Below are positions 34,854-46,228 of a DNA stretch of 64,000 bases, piece after piece (within the stretch, counting starts at the first letter, position 1; each line of letters opens with the position of its first letter). Below the pieces are notes generated by a model. The model had not been told where the DNA came from, made no database searches, and was given only the letters and a program-made list of their open reading frames with translations. The stretch spans positions 12,795,579 to 12,859,578 of the forward strand of contig NC_087065.1 in assembly GCF_963678635.1 (NCBI RefSeq), written 5' to 3'. The DNA comes from Symsagittifera roscoffensis. Taxonomy: Eukaryota > Xenacoelomorpha > Acoela > Convolutidae. A program made the translations under genes and the position numbers.

Positions 34854-34997
34854 CTGTCTCCAGCAGCTGCCTTCGTATTTCCTCCTCCTTTCTTCTTGTC
34901 TTTCTCCTCTTCAGGGTAAGCCTTAGCAACCAGTTTCTTCAACTCTACCGACTCCTCGAACTGCTTTCTGATTGGGTCCAGTAACACATTCAGGTAC
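34854..34997 (-). CDS. YARS1: Tyrosyl-tRNA synthetase exon 6 (anticodon-domain end, linker)
   Basis: Residues 320-366 with split codons at each side. Tyr-Leu-Asn-Val-Leu-Leu-Asp-Pro-Ile-Arg-Lys-Gln-Phe matches the helix closing the TyrRS anticodon-binding domain. A Lys-Leu-Val-Ala-Lys-Ala-Tyr-Pro stretch and a Lys/Gly-rich linker follow. Acceptor ACACAG, donor ACAG then GTAACA; phase 2 on both sides. Confidence 0.92.
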
Positions 34998-35227
34998 CTG
35001 TGTCAAAACTTTTTCAGAGCTTTTTTTCAGGAAAAAGGCCATAATGAGAACCATTTCTCAAGTTTTCGACACTTCAACGGTTTTGTGGCTAAGTGTCAGT
35101 TAAAGTTGGTTAACCACGTCTATGAAAACTTTCATATAAACATAGCTCTGCAAGGAGCCCCTAAAACTGAAATCCACTTTAAAAACGCTACACGCTACTG
35201 ATTGAAGACCACATTTACTGATGGTAC

Positions 35228-35375
35228 CTCTCCACGTTGGTCTTCAGATCTCCCGGGTGGAGTAGCTTCTGGGCGAAGTCGGAGCTGAGTTGCTCGAAAG
35301 TAGGGTACACTTTATCACCGCCGAACTGCTCCGGTCGCTTTATTGTGAAACCTGTCTCAGCTTCGAATGGGCTAC
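35228..35375 (-). CDS. YARS1: Tyrosyl-tRNA synthetase exon 5 (anticodon-binding domain)
   Basis: Residues 271-318. Contains Phe-Gly-Gly-Asp-Lys-Val-Tyr, Phe-Glu-Gln-Leu-Ser-Ser-Asp-Phe-Ala and His-Pro-Gly-Asp-Leu-Lys, all aligned to the C-terminal catalytic/anticodon region of eukaryotic TyrRS. The acceptor TTTTAG pairs with the non-canonical GG donor of exon 4. The donor GAGAG then GTACCA is canonical. Confidence 0.93.
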
Positions 35376-35493
35376 CTAAAACAGAATAAGTAAACAGTAA
35401 ATCCTTAAGGAAGCTTTCATTACTGAAAAGTAAAACAATGACTTTCACTTTATGGGCAGAGATAGAATAAAATTCAACTTGATGTTTAGACTA

Positions 35494-35690
35494 CAGGGGC
35501 GGATTTGGGGGATTCGACCCACTGCCGACCCAAAGGATCCCCCTTTGCTACTATTTTAAGACATCCGATTTTGGCTGACCGACACTAAAATTTTTCTAAA
35601 GACGCCAATTTATACTAAATTTGAAATACAACGCTTTTTTGGCGTTTTTTTTCAAAAATTTGCCTGCGGGGAGACTATACAAGAAAAATT
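35494..35690 (+). mobile_element. GGGGCGGAT-family MITE (truncated)
   Basis: Begins CAGGGGCGGATTTGGGGG, with the same body as the 26.9-kb copy (ccaaaggatcccc, then taagacatccgattttggctgacc, then aaaatttttctaaagacgcc). It stops at the palindromic element starting at 35692. Lies in YARS1 intron 4. Confidence 0.6.
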
Positions 35691-35691
35691 G

Positions 35692-35966
35692 GAGACGGGT
35701 CTGATCTAGACAGTGAGCATAAAAACGAGGTAAACAAAAAAGGAAGGAATTTTGGCGGGTATTTGAACGATTTAGGCGGTAAACGAATGATTGTTTCGCA
35801 ACTTGCTTGCCCTTAAATCGAACGAAAATGAAACTAACTGCTGTAATAAATAGTTTCTCAATATTTGGCTGAAAATTTTCTCTAATTGGGAGCCTTGCTT
35901 CTGCTTTGTTTGCTTTACTGTCGCTCATAATTGCCTATAAAGTTCACTGTCTGGATCAGACCCGTC
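35692..35966. mobile_element. Palindromic MITE, ~275 bp
   Basis: Terminal inverted repeats of about 24 bp: AGACGGGTCTGATCTAGACA at the left and its inverse with one mismatch at 35942-35966. No clear target duplication. Lies in YARS1 intron 4. Confidence 0.7.
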
Positions 35967-36254
35967 TGCTTGTCATAGATAGTGGAAGATGGACACATAG
36001 TCATCATATCAACCCGATGGTGAATTGAAATGGAACCCTTATTATCTAGTCATCTTTCTACCTCAAAACCCAAAAAAAATTCAGAGCAAGATTATCTGAA
36101 CACTAATTTCATCAGTTGCACTCCAAAAAGAACAAAGTTTCAAGAAGATTTTGGTGCGAACTGAACTCTTTAAATTATTTTTTTACTTCTTCACTTTCTT
36201 GAAACGTTTTATTTTTGATGTCCCAGCATGAGAAAATGCACCAGCCTGATTTCC

Positions 36255-36584
36255 CTATTAGTGGATAGATGACATGTTTTGCAAACTGTAACACTCCGTT
36301 GTTCTCTGTCTCTCCCTCTTCGCAAAACGACTTGGCTATTTTCTTCTTCACTGCCGACGCCGAATCCAAAATATCTAGTTTCGAATTCGGGTCTGACGAG
36401 CTCATTTTGCCGCCTGTTAGTCCAGGTACCATTGGGTTCATCAAGTGGGCTCTCTTAGCGTAGCCGAGGTGGGGGAGGTACTTCTCAGCAAACATGAATA
36501 TTTTCCTTTGGTCGACACCTCCGAACTGAGCATCACATTTTAGATATTCCTCGTCCAGAGCTTGTAGTCCCGGATAGAGAAGAC
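36255..36584 (-). CDS. YARS1: Tyrosyl-tRNA synthetase exon 4 (KMSKS loop)
   Basis: Residues 161-269, the second half of the class I catalytic fold. [14 protein letters not shown] and Gln-Phe-Gly-Gly-Val-Asp-Gln-Arg-Lys form the tyrosine/tRNA site. Lys-Met-Ser-Ser-Ser (219-223) is the eukaryotic KMSKS loop. The acceptor CTTCAG is normal. At the 3' end the family alignment and reading phase require a cut after …CTAATAG with intron start GGAAATC, that is a GG donor. The nearest GT (11 nt on) gives an immediate stop after joining. Confidence 0.95.
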
Positions 36585-36839
36585 CTGAAGACGACATGAA
36601 AATGAAACGTGTATAATTCAGAGTTCCAGTCATTTTGATTCAATTAAAGTCACTTTATTTGCTTCTTTAAGTTCAGTTAAGTCAAAACCACTTACTCACG
36701 AGGAAAGTATCTGTTCAGCTCTCTACTAAGAACTGCCGCTATGCCCCTGGTAAGTAAAATACCAATCGAATAACGCAATGCAACCTCCTCGATGAGCTTT
36801 TTGCAATGGCATTTAGCAGCTTCTGTACTGTAGCCTCTT

Positions 36840-37020
36840 TTATAGACTGAGAAAAATGTTGACCAAAAAGCAGCTGGCTTCTTTTGGTATATGAAAATTT
36901 TGTTCAGCCAATTTTGCAATATGGAGTCATCGTTTACGCATCAACTGATAGAACAAAATTGGAACACCTCGAAATGCTGCTAAAACGCCTTATAAAAATC
37001 ATATCTCACAAAAAAAAATT
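36840..37020 (+). mobile_element. LINE reverse-transcriptase fragment
   Basis: Plus-strand reading gives Phe-Val-Gln-Pro-Ile-Leu-Gln-Tyr-Gly-Val, then Leu-Glu-His-Leu-Glu, then Leu-Leu-Lys-Arg-Leu-Ile-Lys-Ile-Ile. This matches the post-RT 'QPILQYG…LQKRIIRII' segment of non-LTR elements. Short, degraded, inside YARS1 intron 3. Confidence 0.7.
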
Positions 37021-37599
37021 GAATCAATCAAACCCAAAGACAGCAAAATAAAATTTTTACACTGAGGCGAAGCTGCTCTTCGCAAACACAAGCGAGCAAA
37101 ACGCAAAAAAGAGGTCTAAACAGGCGAAACAAAGTGAAATAAGGCAAAATGAAAAGATTAATAACACAACTTGAAATTTTTTTATCTGAAATTAGGACTA
37201 TCACGTTCTCACATCTGCTCCACGATCGCTTGTGATTATAATAACGCTAGCCACCAATAAAGTAGCTACAGTTTCTATCAAATTGCCAAGGCTATGTAGC
37301 AAAAGTTCGAACAAAAAATATTTCAATGTTCAGTATTTAAATCTCCGACTTGTTGATTTGGAGTCTCATGTCCTGGCATCTGCGCTACGATTGCTTGGAA
37401 GTAAACTAGTGGCCCAGCTTATGCTGGATCCGCCTGTTTTAATATTTTTAATCATATTGTACTGATACGTAAATGCCTAATTTTCAAATACTCAAAAATA
37501 GACTTTACACAAAATTCTGATGATTTCTCTGCTTAATTAGGGGATTAGCCGCTTATTTAAAGGAGAAAATTACTTGTATATCTTTCGGGTATATTCTAT

Positions 37600-38340
37600 C
37601 TCTCAGTTTTGGCTGAGTAATTTTCGAAACAAGTGAAAAAGATAACATAAAATGATCAAAAATTCAAACTTGACTTTTCCTAGATCCATGAACTTTCTCT
37701 ACCAAAGCATGGGAAGAGCCTCTTATGCAAGGAAGATTTCCACACCTTTCAATTTAGATTGAACTTAATATCAGATTTACCTTGTAGTTTTTGAGAAAAG
37801 TGATGAAACTTCTAAAAAAAAATGGTAAAAATTTCAAACAAATTGGATTTTTCCGAAGTCTATATCGCCTTTTCTACGAAAAAGAAAAGTGTAACAAATT
37901 ATGCAGGCAAATTCTTAGCACCGTGTCAAATTGATAAACTATCAACCTCAGAACCGACAGGCTAGTTTTTGAAGAAAAAAAGTTTCCAAAAAAATTAGGC
38001 AACCTTTCAAAAATTGGACCTTTTCCAATGCCAAATTTTATTCGAAACGTAAGGCATTGGACGCTTGTGCAGAGGAGAGTCGCATAACTGGTTTTTTAAC
38101 TTTCGGTTAAACCCTTAACCGACAATTTCTCAGGGTAGTTTTTGAGAAAAGTCAAAAAAATTTAAAAATTAATCAAAATGTCAAAAAATGGGTATGTTTG
38201 AGGCCATAACTTTTTTCAACCGAATTTAGGGAATAGCCACTTGAGAAGGAAAATAATTTTTTGATTTTGATTGAAATTTTCATCTCAGATTTGTGCATTT
38301 AATTTTTGAGAAAATGAAAAACTAAAAACAACTAGAGAGT
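37600..38340. repeat. Degenerate ~150-180-bp satellite, family B, block 1
   Basis: Repeated units with a ttgacttttcc block, a cttc-rich block, a cagatttgg…gtagtttttgagaaaa block. The same family recurs at 57.96-59.36 kb. Confidence 0.6.
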
Positions 38341-38559
38341 AACCAAACAGTGCTTCTTATTTTGGACAACTCATAAAAACCGCATATAATGCAAATAAGA
38401 TCTACATCCTTCGAGTGTACTCTGACAGCACCCAATTACAGAGTAGGTAATTTCATATTTTGTAATTTATTTTACAATTTCATATTTTGATTTTTATATT
38501 CAACTTATTCTTTATTCAAATTTTGAAAAACCATAAAATTTTGTGAAGTTTTTTATATC

Positions 38560-40060
38560 CAAGTTCTTCGAAAAATTTTAAAAATACATGAAAAAAATTT
38601 CACATCTCGGAAACTAAAACCAACTGAGCAGTCTCATTTCGACGCACGATTTGCAGCTCTTGAGGGTAATCTTACAGTACCCAACTACAGCGTTGGAAAT
38701 TTCAAATTTTGGGAAACTTCAAATTTAAGCTTTCTAATTTTTTTTTTGAAAAAAACCATAATCAAAACGTCATCTCTAGAAAAGGAAAAAGATTTGAGCA
38801 GCCACATTTGGAGGCAAGATTAGCAATGCCTGAGAGCACTCTGACAGCCCCCAACTACAGGGTTGGTAATTTCAAAAATTTCTTTATACTTGAGGTTTGA
38901 AATTTTTCTGAAATATAAAAAACGTCATATGTCGAAAACCAGAATGATTTGAGCAGTAAAATTAGACGACAAAAATTGCAACCCCTGGCAGTACCCGGAC
39001 AGGGCTTCACTATAGAGACGAAAGTTCAAAATTTGCAAAATTTTTATATCTATGTTCTTTGAACATTTAAAAAAAATGACCTAAAAAATGAAAAAAGACA
39101 TCTCGAAAACTAAGAGCATTTGAGCAGTCGCATTTGAACGCAGGCTTTGCAGCTTTTCAGAGTAACCTCACAGTACTCAACTACAGAGTTGGAAATTTCA
39201 AATTTTGAGAAAGTTCAAATTTAAGTTTTCTAATTTTGAAAAACCATAAAAAACGCCATATCTCGAAAATTACACGGATTTGAGCAGTCATATTTGGAGG
39301 CAAAATTTGCAAACCCTGGAGTCCTCTTATATAGCCTCACTATATCGATGAGAACTTCAAATTTGGTTTAAAAAATTTTATATCCGAATTCCTTGAAGAC
39401 TTTTAATAAAATGACTTAACAACCGTCACATCTTGGAATCTAAGAGCGTTTGAGCAGTCGCATTTGGATGCAAAATTTGCAACTTAGAACTACTGAAAGT
39501 TCCCGCACACAACCCAACTAAAAGGTTGGGAATTTCAATTTTTTGAATTTTTTAAAATATAAAAGCTTTCTGAAAAATTCAAATTAAATCATAAAACACG
39601 TCATATCTAGAAAACTACAAGGATTTGAGCAGTAAAGTAGGAGACAAAATTTGCAACCCTGGTAGTACCCTGACAGGGTTTCACTATAGAGATGAGAACT
39701 TCAAATTTTGTGACATTTTTATATCTGAATTCTTGGAACATTAAAAAAACTTAACAAACGTCACATCTCGGAAACTAAGAGCATTTGAGCAGTCGCAGTT
39801 GGACGGAAAATTTACAATTTAGAAATGCTGAGAGTATCCTCACAGAATTCAACTACAAGGTTGAAAATTTGAAAAAAAAAATTAAGTACTACAGTACTAC
39901 AAATTTTTTGGGATGAGAACTTCATATTTTTTGAATTACTTTTTGATTTGAGTTTTCTGAAAATTTTCTGAAAAATCACAAAAAATCGTCGTATCTCAGA
40001 AGTTTAAAAAAATTTGGGCAATCATTGTTGACAGCCCTGATAGCATGCCACTATTGGGTC
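38560..40060. repeat. Degenerate ~165-bp satellite, nine units
   Basis: Units start near 38608, 38780, 38930, 39100, 39260, 39435, 39608, 39770 and 39990, each with (c)tcggaaactaagagcatttgagcagtc, then gcaaaatttgcaa, then a ctacagagttgg block. Adjacent units often alternate between two subtypes, suggesting a dimeric higher-order unit. It fills the middle of YARS1 intron 3; a relic lies at 20.1-20.7 kb. Confidence 0.75.
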
Positions 40061-41835
40061 GCTGATTTTAAACTCGCTGAATTAAACACTGAATTGAGAG
40101 TGGAAAATCGAAAAAAAACTAAATCATTGCAATATACGATATAGCTTAAGCGTGCAAAAATGCTTTCGTTAAACATGCAAAAATAATACGTTGAAAAAGC
40201 TTAAACATGGCGAGATAGTGAAGCCCGCATTTAAATGTATAATAGATTAGATCAAAAATCCCCCAACTAAAACTTTCGAAGGCCAAAGAACGTGGGTTAA
40301 AATTAAAAGTGGGAGACTAGCGAAATATACAGGCAGCACATAGAAAAGGATCCGAGTTTTCCATTGGTCCCCTTTTTTTGAAAATCAGAACAGTAGTTTG
40401 TAAGAAAAATTGAAATTTCTGGGAAAGTGCAAAAATTTTCCAGAGCGTCGCAAAAAAACAACGAATTCCATACTTTTTCATAATACCTGTTTTTTAATCA
40501 AACAGGACCTAACACCAGCCGAAAACAAAGCAGCAACATATGCTATTAAATTGTCTATGCTTCAATATGATTAAATTGAAGTACACCAAAACGCCACCAA
40601 ATGAGCACTTTTATTTGCGACTTAGGCTGGAAAAAAATTCTTCGTAATAATACAATGCGCTTCACTTGTGTATCTATTAAGGAATTAGTAACTTATGAAC
40701 TGCTTAAAATTTCGTGCGAAGTTATATCAGTTTAGCTATTCTCCTAAAAGCTGGCTTTTTAGATTATGAGTGGAAATCAATTAAGTTCACTTCTTTCAGT
40801 TCGTGCTGGTGCAAAATTCTTTAGGAAAAGACGGCATACACAAAAATCAAAAAGGTACAAGGATAGCCGGTTACTGTGCAAGTAGCACAGAATCTTCCTA
40901 CCATAGTCTTTAGAAAACTACGGTTCAGATTTTTTTTCCAAATAAGTGTGGTTTTCTTTGCTTGGTGTGTTACAAGAATCTGAAGTAAAAAATAATTTAG
41001 GCATAGTAGACAGTCATAGTAATATAGGCAAATTGGACCAAAAATTTTTGTAGAAAACTTACTAGAAAAACTTTAAAATTTTTTTAAATGTTTTGAAATT
41101 TTTGCTTCCCAAAATGAAGCTAAAAACTCCTTGCTTAAAATGAAGTTTTAAGATCTTAAATTAGGCATAATTCTGATGTTGTAAGCCTGGTCGCTAGACT
41201 TATTCGCTCGAAGTAAGATGATAAAACAAAAAATTCAAACCGGTTTTTCTCAACACCAGAAAAAAACTTTAAAGAAATTTTTCATGTGGTTCGAATCACA
41301 ACTGAAAAGTCTTTTATCTGATATATCACTCAATTCAGTCCGACGATTATTTGTGGTACCTGATTTTGCGTGGAAAACAAAGAAAAAACTAACACACCTG
41401 AATACAAAGTTCCTCCCCATTTTCAATAGTCGGAACAATAACAAATTATTGCGATCTTTTATTTACATCACTCCCTCGTAAAAATGAATTTATACCAACT
41501 TTTATGTACCGCGATGCAAAGCAAATCTTAGCAACCAACGTTAAGTTCAGGTACAAGCAAGTTTACTCGAAGACTGTAACAGTATAATGACTAGATGGGT
41601 ACATCAATAATTTAGGTATTTATAGTTAAAACCTAATGTTTGTAAAATCCTTTTCGGCCAGCGCATCTGAGCAAAGTCATTGAACATAAAACTGCTCATT
41701 TTGACGCCAAGAACCAAACTTTTACTCATTTCGACAGGTGCAAAAAAAACTATTTAATTTACAATTAATACTTTCCAACATATAAGGATGCTCAAAGTCG
41801 CCGATAATTCCAAAAACGTGCTCCGCTATGCTCAC

Positions 41836-42051
41836 CTGATAGGAGTGGGTGGTCCACTTGTTTAACAACTTCGGCGCCCGCCTTTTTAGCATCGTGTTCT
41901 GTGACCAGACTGGACAATTTGTACACGTCCAGAGTGTACTCTCTGCTCAACTGGAAGTCTGTGCCCCTCACAAATTTCAGCTTTTCCAGAGACACTCCTA
42001 TGGATTCCAGCATGGCCTTGATTATGGCCTCGTAGTATTGAGTGCGAAGAG
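41836..42051 (-). CDS. YARS1: Tyrosyl-tRNA synthetase exon 3
   Basis: Residues 89-159. Covers [14 protein letters not shown], then [10 protein letters not shown] and Gly-Ala-Glu-Val-Val-Lys-Gln-Val, all strongly conserved in cytosolic TyrRS. The split codon at the 5' side makes residue 88 Ala, so the site of the human Glu-Leu-Arg cytokine motif reads Ala-Leu-Arg. Acceptor GTTGTAG, donor ATCAG then GTGAGC. Confidence 0.95.
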
Positions 42052-42355
42052 CTACAACGAATGAGACTTATTTTATATTCCTACTATTTTGAAGCTCAAC
42101 TTCATGAAGAAAAAAAAACTCAACTCAATTGATTCGCCACTTATGCCAAAGCAAACATCGGACACTCCAACAGAGTGTTCAGATGGGCACTGCGCACTCC
42201 AAAACATAACGTTTAAAGATCAAAACCACTTAAATTTTCCAAACCACTTAAATCTCCTTTGCTGCAAAATTTGGTAACAAATACCAATTTTTAACTGGTC
42301 CACAAGCAATAAAGCATAAAAATGTCAACATTAAGTCACTTTAAATTTGCCCCAC

Positions 42356-42499
42356 CTAGTAGTTCCCAAGGCGCTTTCATGTTGTCCAGATATGCGTGCA
42401 AGTCTGCGAACAGTATTGTCACGTGACAGCCCACGCGTAGGAAGTCGGCTATTTTGGCCATGGGTACAAAGTAAGCAATGTGCGGTTTGCCAGTTGTAG
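42356..42499 (-). CDS. YARS1: Tyrosyl-tRNA synthetase exon 2 (HIGH-type motif)
   Basis: Residues 41-87. Begins [10 protein letters not shown], where His-Ile-Ala-Tyr is the HIGH-equivalent ATP motif of this family. Lys-Ile-Ala-Asp-Phe-Leu, [12 protein letters not shown] and Pro-Trp-Glu-Leu-Leu follow. Acceptor AACAG, donor CTAG then GTGGGG. Confidence 0.95.
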
Positions 42500-42776
42500 C
42501 TGTTATGCAATAAGGATGGTCGAAGTTGGTTATTACAAGTCATCTTAATTTTTCTTGGAAATGTTAAAAAAAGAAAATTATTATATGCAAAAGACATGGG
42601 CGAAATAATTAATTCTGCAAAACTTCACAACTTTGATTGAGATTTTCTGTGAAAATTTTGATATTTTCGGATAATTTTTTATTTCTACCCTATAGTCTTT
42701 AGTAAAAATTTTCAGTGATACAAAACAAACGCTTTTTTAAAAGGTCTATCTTGATGTTTTGGCATTGATTCGGATC

Positions 42777-42792
42777 ATTATTATTATTATTA
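42777..42792 (+). repeat. (ATT)n microsatellite
   Basis: A run of five or six ATT units within YARS1 intron 1, about 35 nt from the GG donor. Confidence 0.8.
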
Positions 42793-42828
42793 TGATTATA
42801 TCTAGTGTGTTAGATATGACCATCTTCC

Positions 42829-42946
42829 CTGTGCCCCAGTAGATGTTGAGGTCTCTTCCCGACTGGAGGATCTCTTTAACCTTCTCCTCCCCAACAACCT
42901 CCTGCAGGTTACTCTTTATACCGGCCAGCTTCTCCTCCGCGTCCAT
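42829..42946 (-). CDS. YARS1: Tyrosyl-tRNA synthetase exon 1 (start)
   Basis: ATG at 42946. Residues 1-39 begin Met-Asp-Ala-Glu-Glu-Lys-Leu, then [15 protein letters not shown] and Ile-Tyr-Trp-Gly-Thr, matching the TyrRS N-terminus. The enzyme charges tRNA-Tyr in the cytosol. Joining to exon 2 as Gly-Thr-Ala-Thr-Thr-Gly-Lys requires the cut CACAG then GGAAGATGG, a near-perfect donor with G in place of the obligatory T. A GTTTCAG just upstream of the ATG (42960 area) could be a 5'-UTR or trans-splice acceptor. Confidence 0.93.
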
Positions 42947-43124
42947 TACACACCCTCTGAAACCCGCTTCTCATTAAAAAAAACTTTGCGTTTACAAAAT
43001 CTGAAAATTAAATCCTCTTTCGAAACTAAAAATTCATCACATTTTTTTTACCTTTACAATTTTGCTGTTTGATAGTTAAGTTTGCTTTCCTTTCAACAAA
43101 CGAATTGAACTGAATTTGAACAAG

Positions 43125-44190
43125 AGCCGAAGCTGAGCTTTGCACCAATTGCGATGCAAAACAAGAAAAATTGAAAAAAAAATAATCTTAAAAACTGAAT
43201 AAGGCCAGTTTTGAAACAAAAACATGTCAAGACAATTGAAAGTGAAATTAACATCGGAAGAAAATGTACCCAGCGATAACAAAGCCGAAAATACCTGGTC
43301 AGAAACTCTTTAAGCCGAAAAAAATCAACAAGGCTCAAGACTTATGAAAAGTTTATCAGTCCCCCTCTGCCTCAAAACACACAAACACTCAAAAAAAATT
43401 ATTTACAGGTAAAATAAAACAATATGAGGCCATTAAGCCGATATAATTTAGGCGGAAACCTATAAAGCCCGAAAAAAGGAAAATAAAAAAATTCAATGAA
43501 ACTTAAGGATAAAAAGAAGTTATGGAGTCCCCCTCGCCCTCAAAACACGGACACGCACACATAAATTTTTTTCGCTCGTCAAAAGACACAAAATGAGGCC
43601 GATATGAAATAGGTTGAAACTACTCAAGCCGAAAACACAGGATAAAACGCCGAAAAAAAATTGTTGTCATTAAAAACTTTTCTCATGATTTTTAGCATTT
43701 TGTGCAATCCAGAGGTGATCATAAAAAGATGCTTCAGTTGAAACGGCTCAGTAAATCAATAAAAAAAAGCCCGAAAACATTTGGGCAAAAAAAAATTTAA
43801 GCGAAAACAAAACATTAAATAAGAAAATACACGTCGTCAAGGTTTGTAAAATTACAAACAGCAGAAGTAAATCAGAACACTAATAGCAGCTATAATGTAA
43901 GAAAACTTAAATAAAGCCATTCTACAATATGGCAACTAAGCCGAAAAAACATAAGCATACATTAAAAAGCCTATGATTCTTTTGTGAAACGGACTACTTC
44001 CCGTTTGAAAAAAAAACAGGCCGTCAGATTCCAACCCAGGACCTTTACTGTCACAGGCACATTCGTTACCTCCAGATCAAAGGTACCGGAGAGATAAAAA
44101 AAATTTGAATTAATTATTCACTAAACCTAAAGTTACCAAATCTTAATGTGAACAAATTTTACAGACTTTTTCCTGAAAAAAAAATCACCA
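43125..44190 (-). mobile_element. tRNA-derived SINE cluster
   Basis: At the low-coordinate end is the GAAGCTGAGCTTTGCACCA hairpin block, then blocks with ccccctc-gccctcaaaacac repeated at 43360 and 43530. At 44015-44095 is a minus-strand tRNA-like head (GGAGGTAACGAATGTGCC … CTGGGTTGGAATCTG). An agactttttcctgaaaaaaaa block closes it. Probably two overlapping copies. Confidence 0.55.
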
Positions 44191-44225
44191 ATTTATATGT
44201 GTGAGTATTCATAATGTTCTTTACC

Positions 44226-44664
44226 AGGAGTGTGAAGTATGGTATCGACGATAAATATTTTGGTGTCCAGAAAATATCGCGATACATTGAACCCTCTCAA
44301 TAGATTATCCGATAATCGGAATCCTATATATCTGTATTAGTGGTCGTCCCTCCAAGAAACCACACTTAGTATTATTTAACACGATAAAAAATATATTCAA
44401 TTTTATGGTAACACAAGGCAAATTATAGTACCCCAATGCAACCTTAAGATCGTTCGTAGCATTGTCCAACATCGCGGATCTTATTCGAAGTTGGGACAGT
44501 CAGAACCCATATATCACAAAATAGAGATTCGAACTTGTCGAGTTTCCAGTTGATAGATTATCGCGATACTTGAAAGCTTATCGATTGATATTTCGATATA
44601 TTGCTACGCGATATATCGGATTTGCGATTAACGATTTCCCACCACGGTTCATGACTCCTAATCA
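44226..44664. mobile_element. ATCG-palindrome-rich MITE
   Basis: Left end AGGAGTGTGAAG and right end inverse …ATGACTCCT share AGGAGT ends. The interior has many ATCG/CGAT palindromes (tatcgcgata, ttatccgataa, tatcgattgatatttcgatata, gcgatatatcgg). The ends are imperfect and no target duplication was found. hAT affinity is a guess. Confidence 0.45.
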
Positions 44665-46228
44665 TTAAAAAAATAGTTTAAAACTTAACAATTAACAATT
44701 TGAGAAGTGACTTGCACAAGCAAAAATAAATTAACTCATCAAAAACTAAAAACATTCCCTTTGTTGTCACAAATTGGTTATCAATTCCTTTGTTTTCTTG
44801 AATTGCCATTCAATAAAAACCTATTTTGAGAGAAAATAAACCAATAAAATTGGGGCTGAAAAACTAACAAGCCAAACTATAGAAACCTCTCAAGTCTATG
44901 AGAGAAAAACTGAACGGACAAATGTTAAATTCAGAGCAAGGATATCCGTTTGCTGTGTATGTATGTAGCACAATGTTCCGACCACTATGGAATCAAATTT
45001 AAAAAATGAAGACATTCTTCAAAAAAAATCCTGTAGACTATTTTTAGTAGAGAGCATTTGAGTTAAAACCTGAAAGCAGATAAAATTAAATCTCCATCAA
45101 CGTAAAAAAAATAACTAGAACTAAATTGGGCTTGAATTCAATGCGTGCCATCAAGATGGTCTGATCTGTAAATCGAAAAAAAAGCAATTTTTCTCGACCG
45201 AACCACGAGTGGAAGTGATTTAATATGATATCATGCTCAAAACCTTCACGCTTTCATTTAGGTAGTCAAATATGCTGGAAAAAAACATCGTACCCTATAC
45301 ATCGTGAAGTGGTCGGAACAATAAATACTAAGGTAGCAGTAATGGAAATTTCACTATTCAATTAACAATTGCATAAATTCTAATTCACAACTAACTAATA
45401 AGCACTTTATATTTTATACTTTGACGGAAGACAGAATCAATAAGGTTTCAGAGAACAAATAAATATTTGTACGAGCAGTGTTTTTTCGTAATTTTTGATG
45501 GACTTCTTTTTACCACCAAAGGCTGTTTAATTAAGGCTAGGTCTGGGATAGTAGCTAGCAACTAAACAGTTTTGGGTTTTAGATACTCAAATACTGATGC
45601 AAATCTTTTTACCGACTAAAAATCATTTTAGGGCAAGTTTGATATCGTTGTGCTCAATTGAACTATAAAAATTTTTCCGATGTTTATTGTTCATTAACAG
45701 ACACGAACTGCAAGAGTTATAAACAAGTGACAACCATCTGATCAAAATTTTTTCAACAGCAGCCATCAAAAAAATGGTGCGCGGTAAGTTTTTTGCTCAA
45801 AGAACTTCACAGGAGCTCAAAAAAAAACAAATCGTTCTTGTGGATGCAAAAGACACTTTTTTTATAGATAAATAAGCAATACAAAATTTCAAAGACAATT
45901 AAAATTTGATGGTTGGTGCTATGTTTTTTTCAATTACAGCGGGATGCTTAATGATTAAATTACCCAATAACAGCAACAAAATTTCATGGTCTCCTTTGGT
46001 CCCAGTTTTGCACTTGTAATATTAAACAATTAAGACAACTTCCACTCTATATGATTATTTTAAATGAGCATAATTTGAGTGTCATGCATAAGGCTATATT
46101 ATATGGAAACTTGTCTGATCAGCGCAACTTCAAACATGATAATTTATCACAGTTCGCCATTATACACTAGCAATCTTCAGAACTACTGTTGCCACAATCG
46201 ACAGATCACTCTAGAAAACCAGTGGTTG

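Larger units (their letters stand above)
42960..46228. other. Intergenic, YARS1 5' side to Rab GEF 3' end
   Basis: No exon seen. Holds SINE material at 43.1-44.2 kb and a palindrome-rich MITE at 44.2-44.7 kb; the remainder is AT-rich. Any YARS1 promoter would lie just above 42960, but no TATA or initiator can be singled out. Confidence 0.55.

Noticed and set aside
36692-36919. Minus-strand ORF upstream of TyrRS exon 4
   Set aside because: It is mostly antisense to a LINE reverse-transcriptase fragment on the plus strand.
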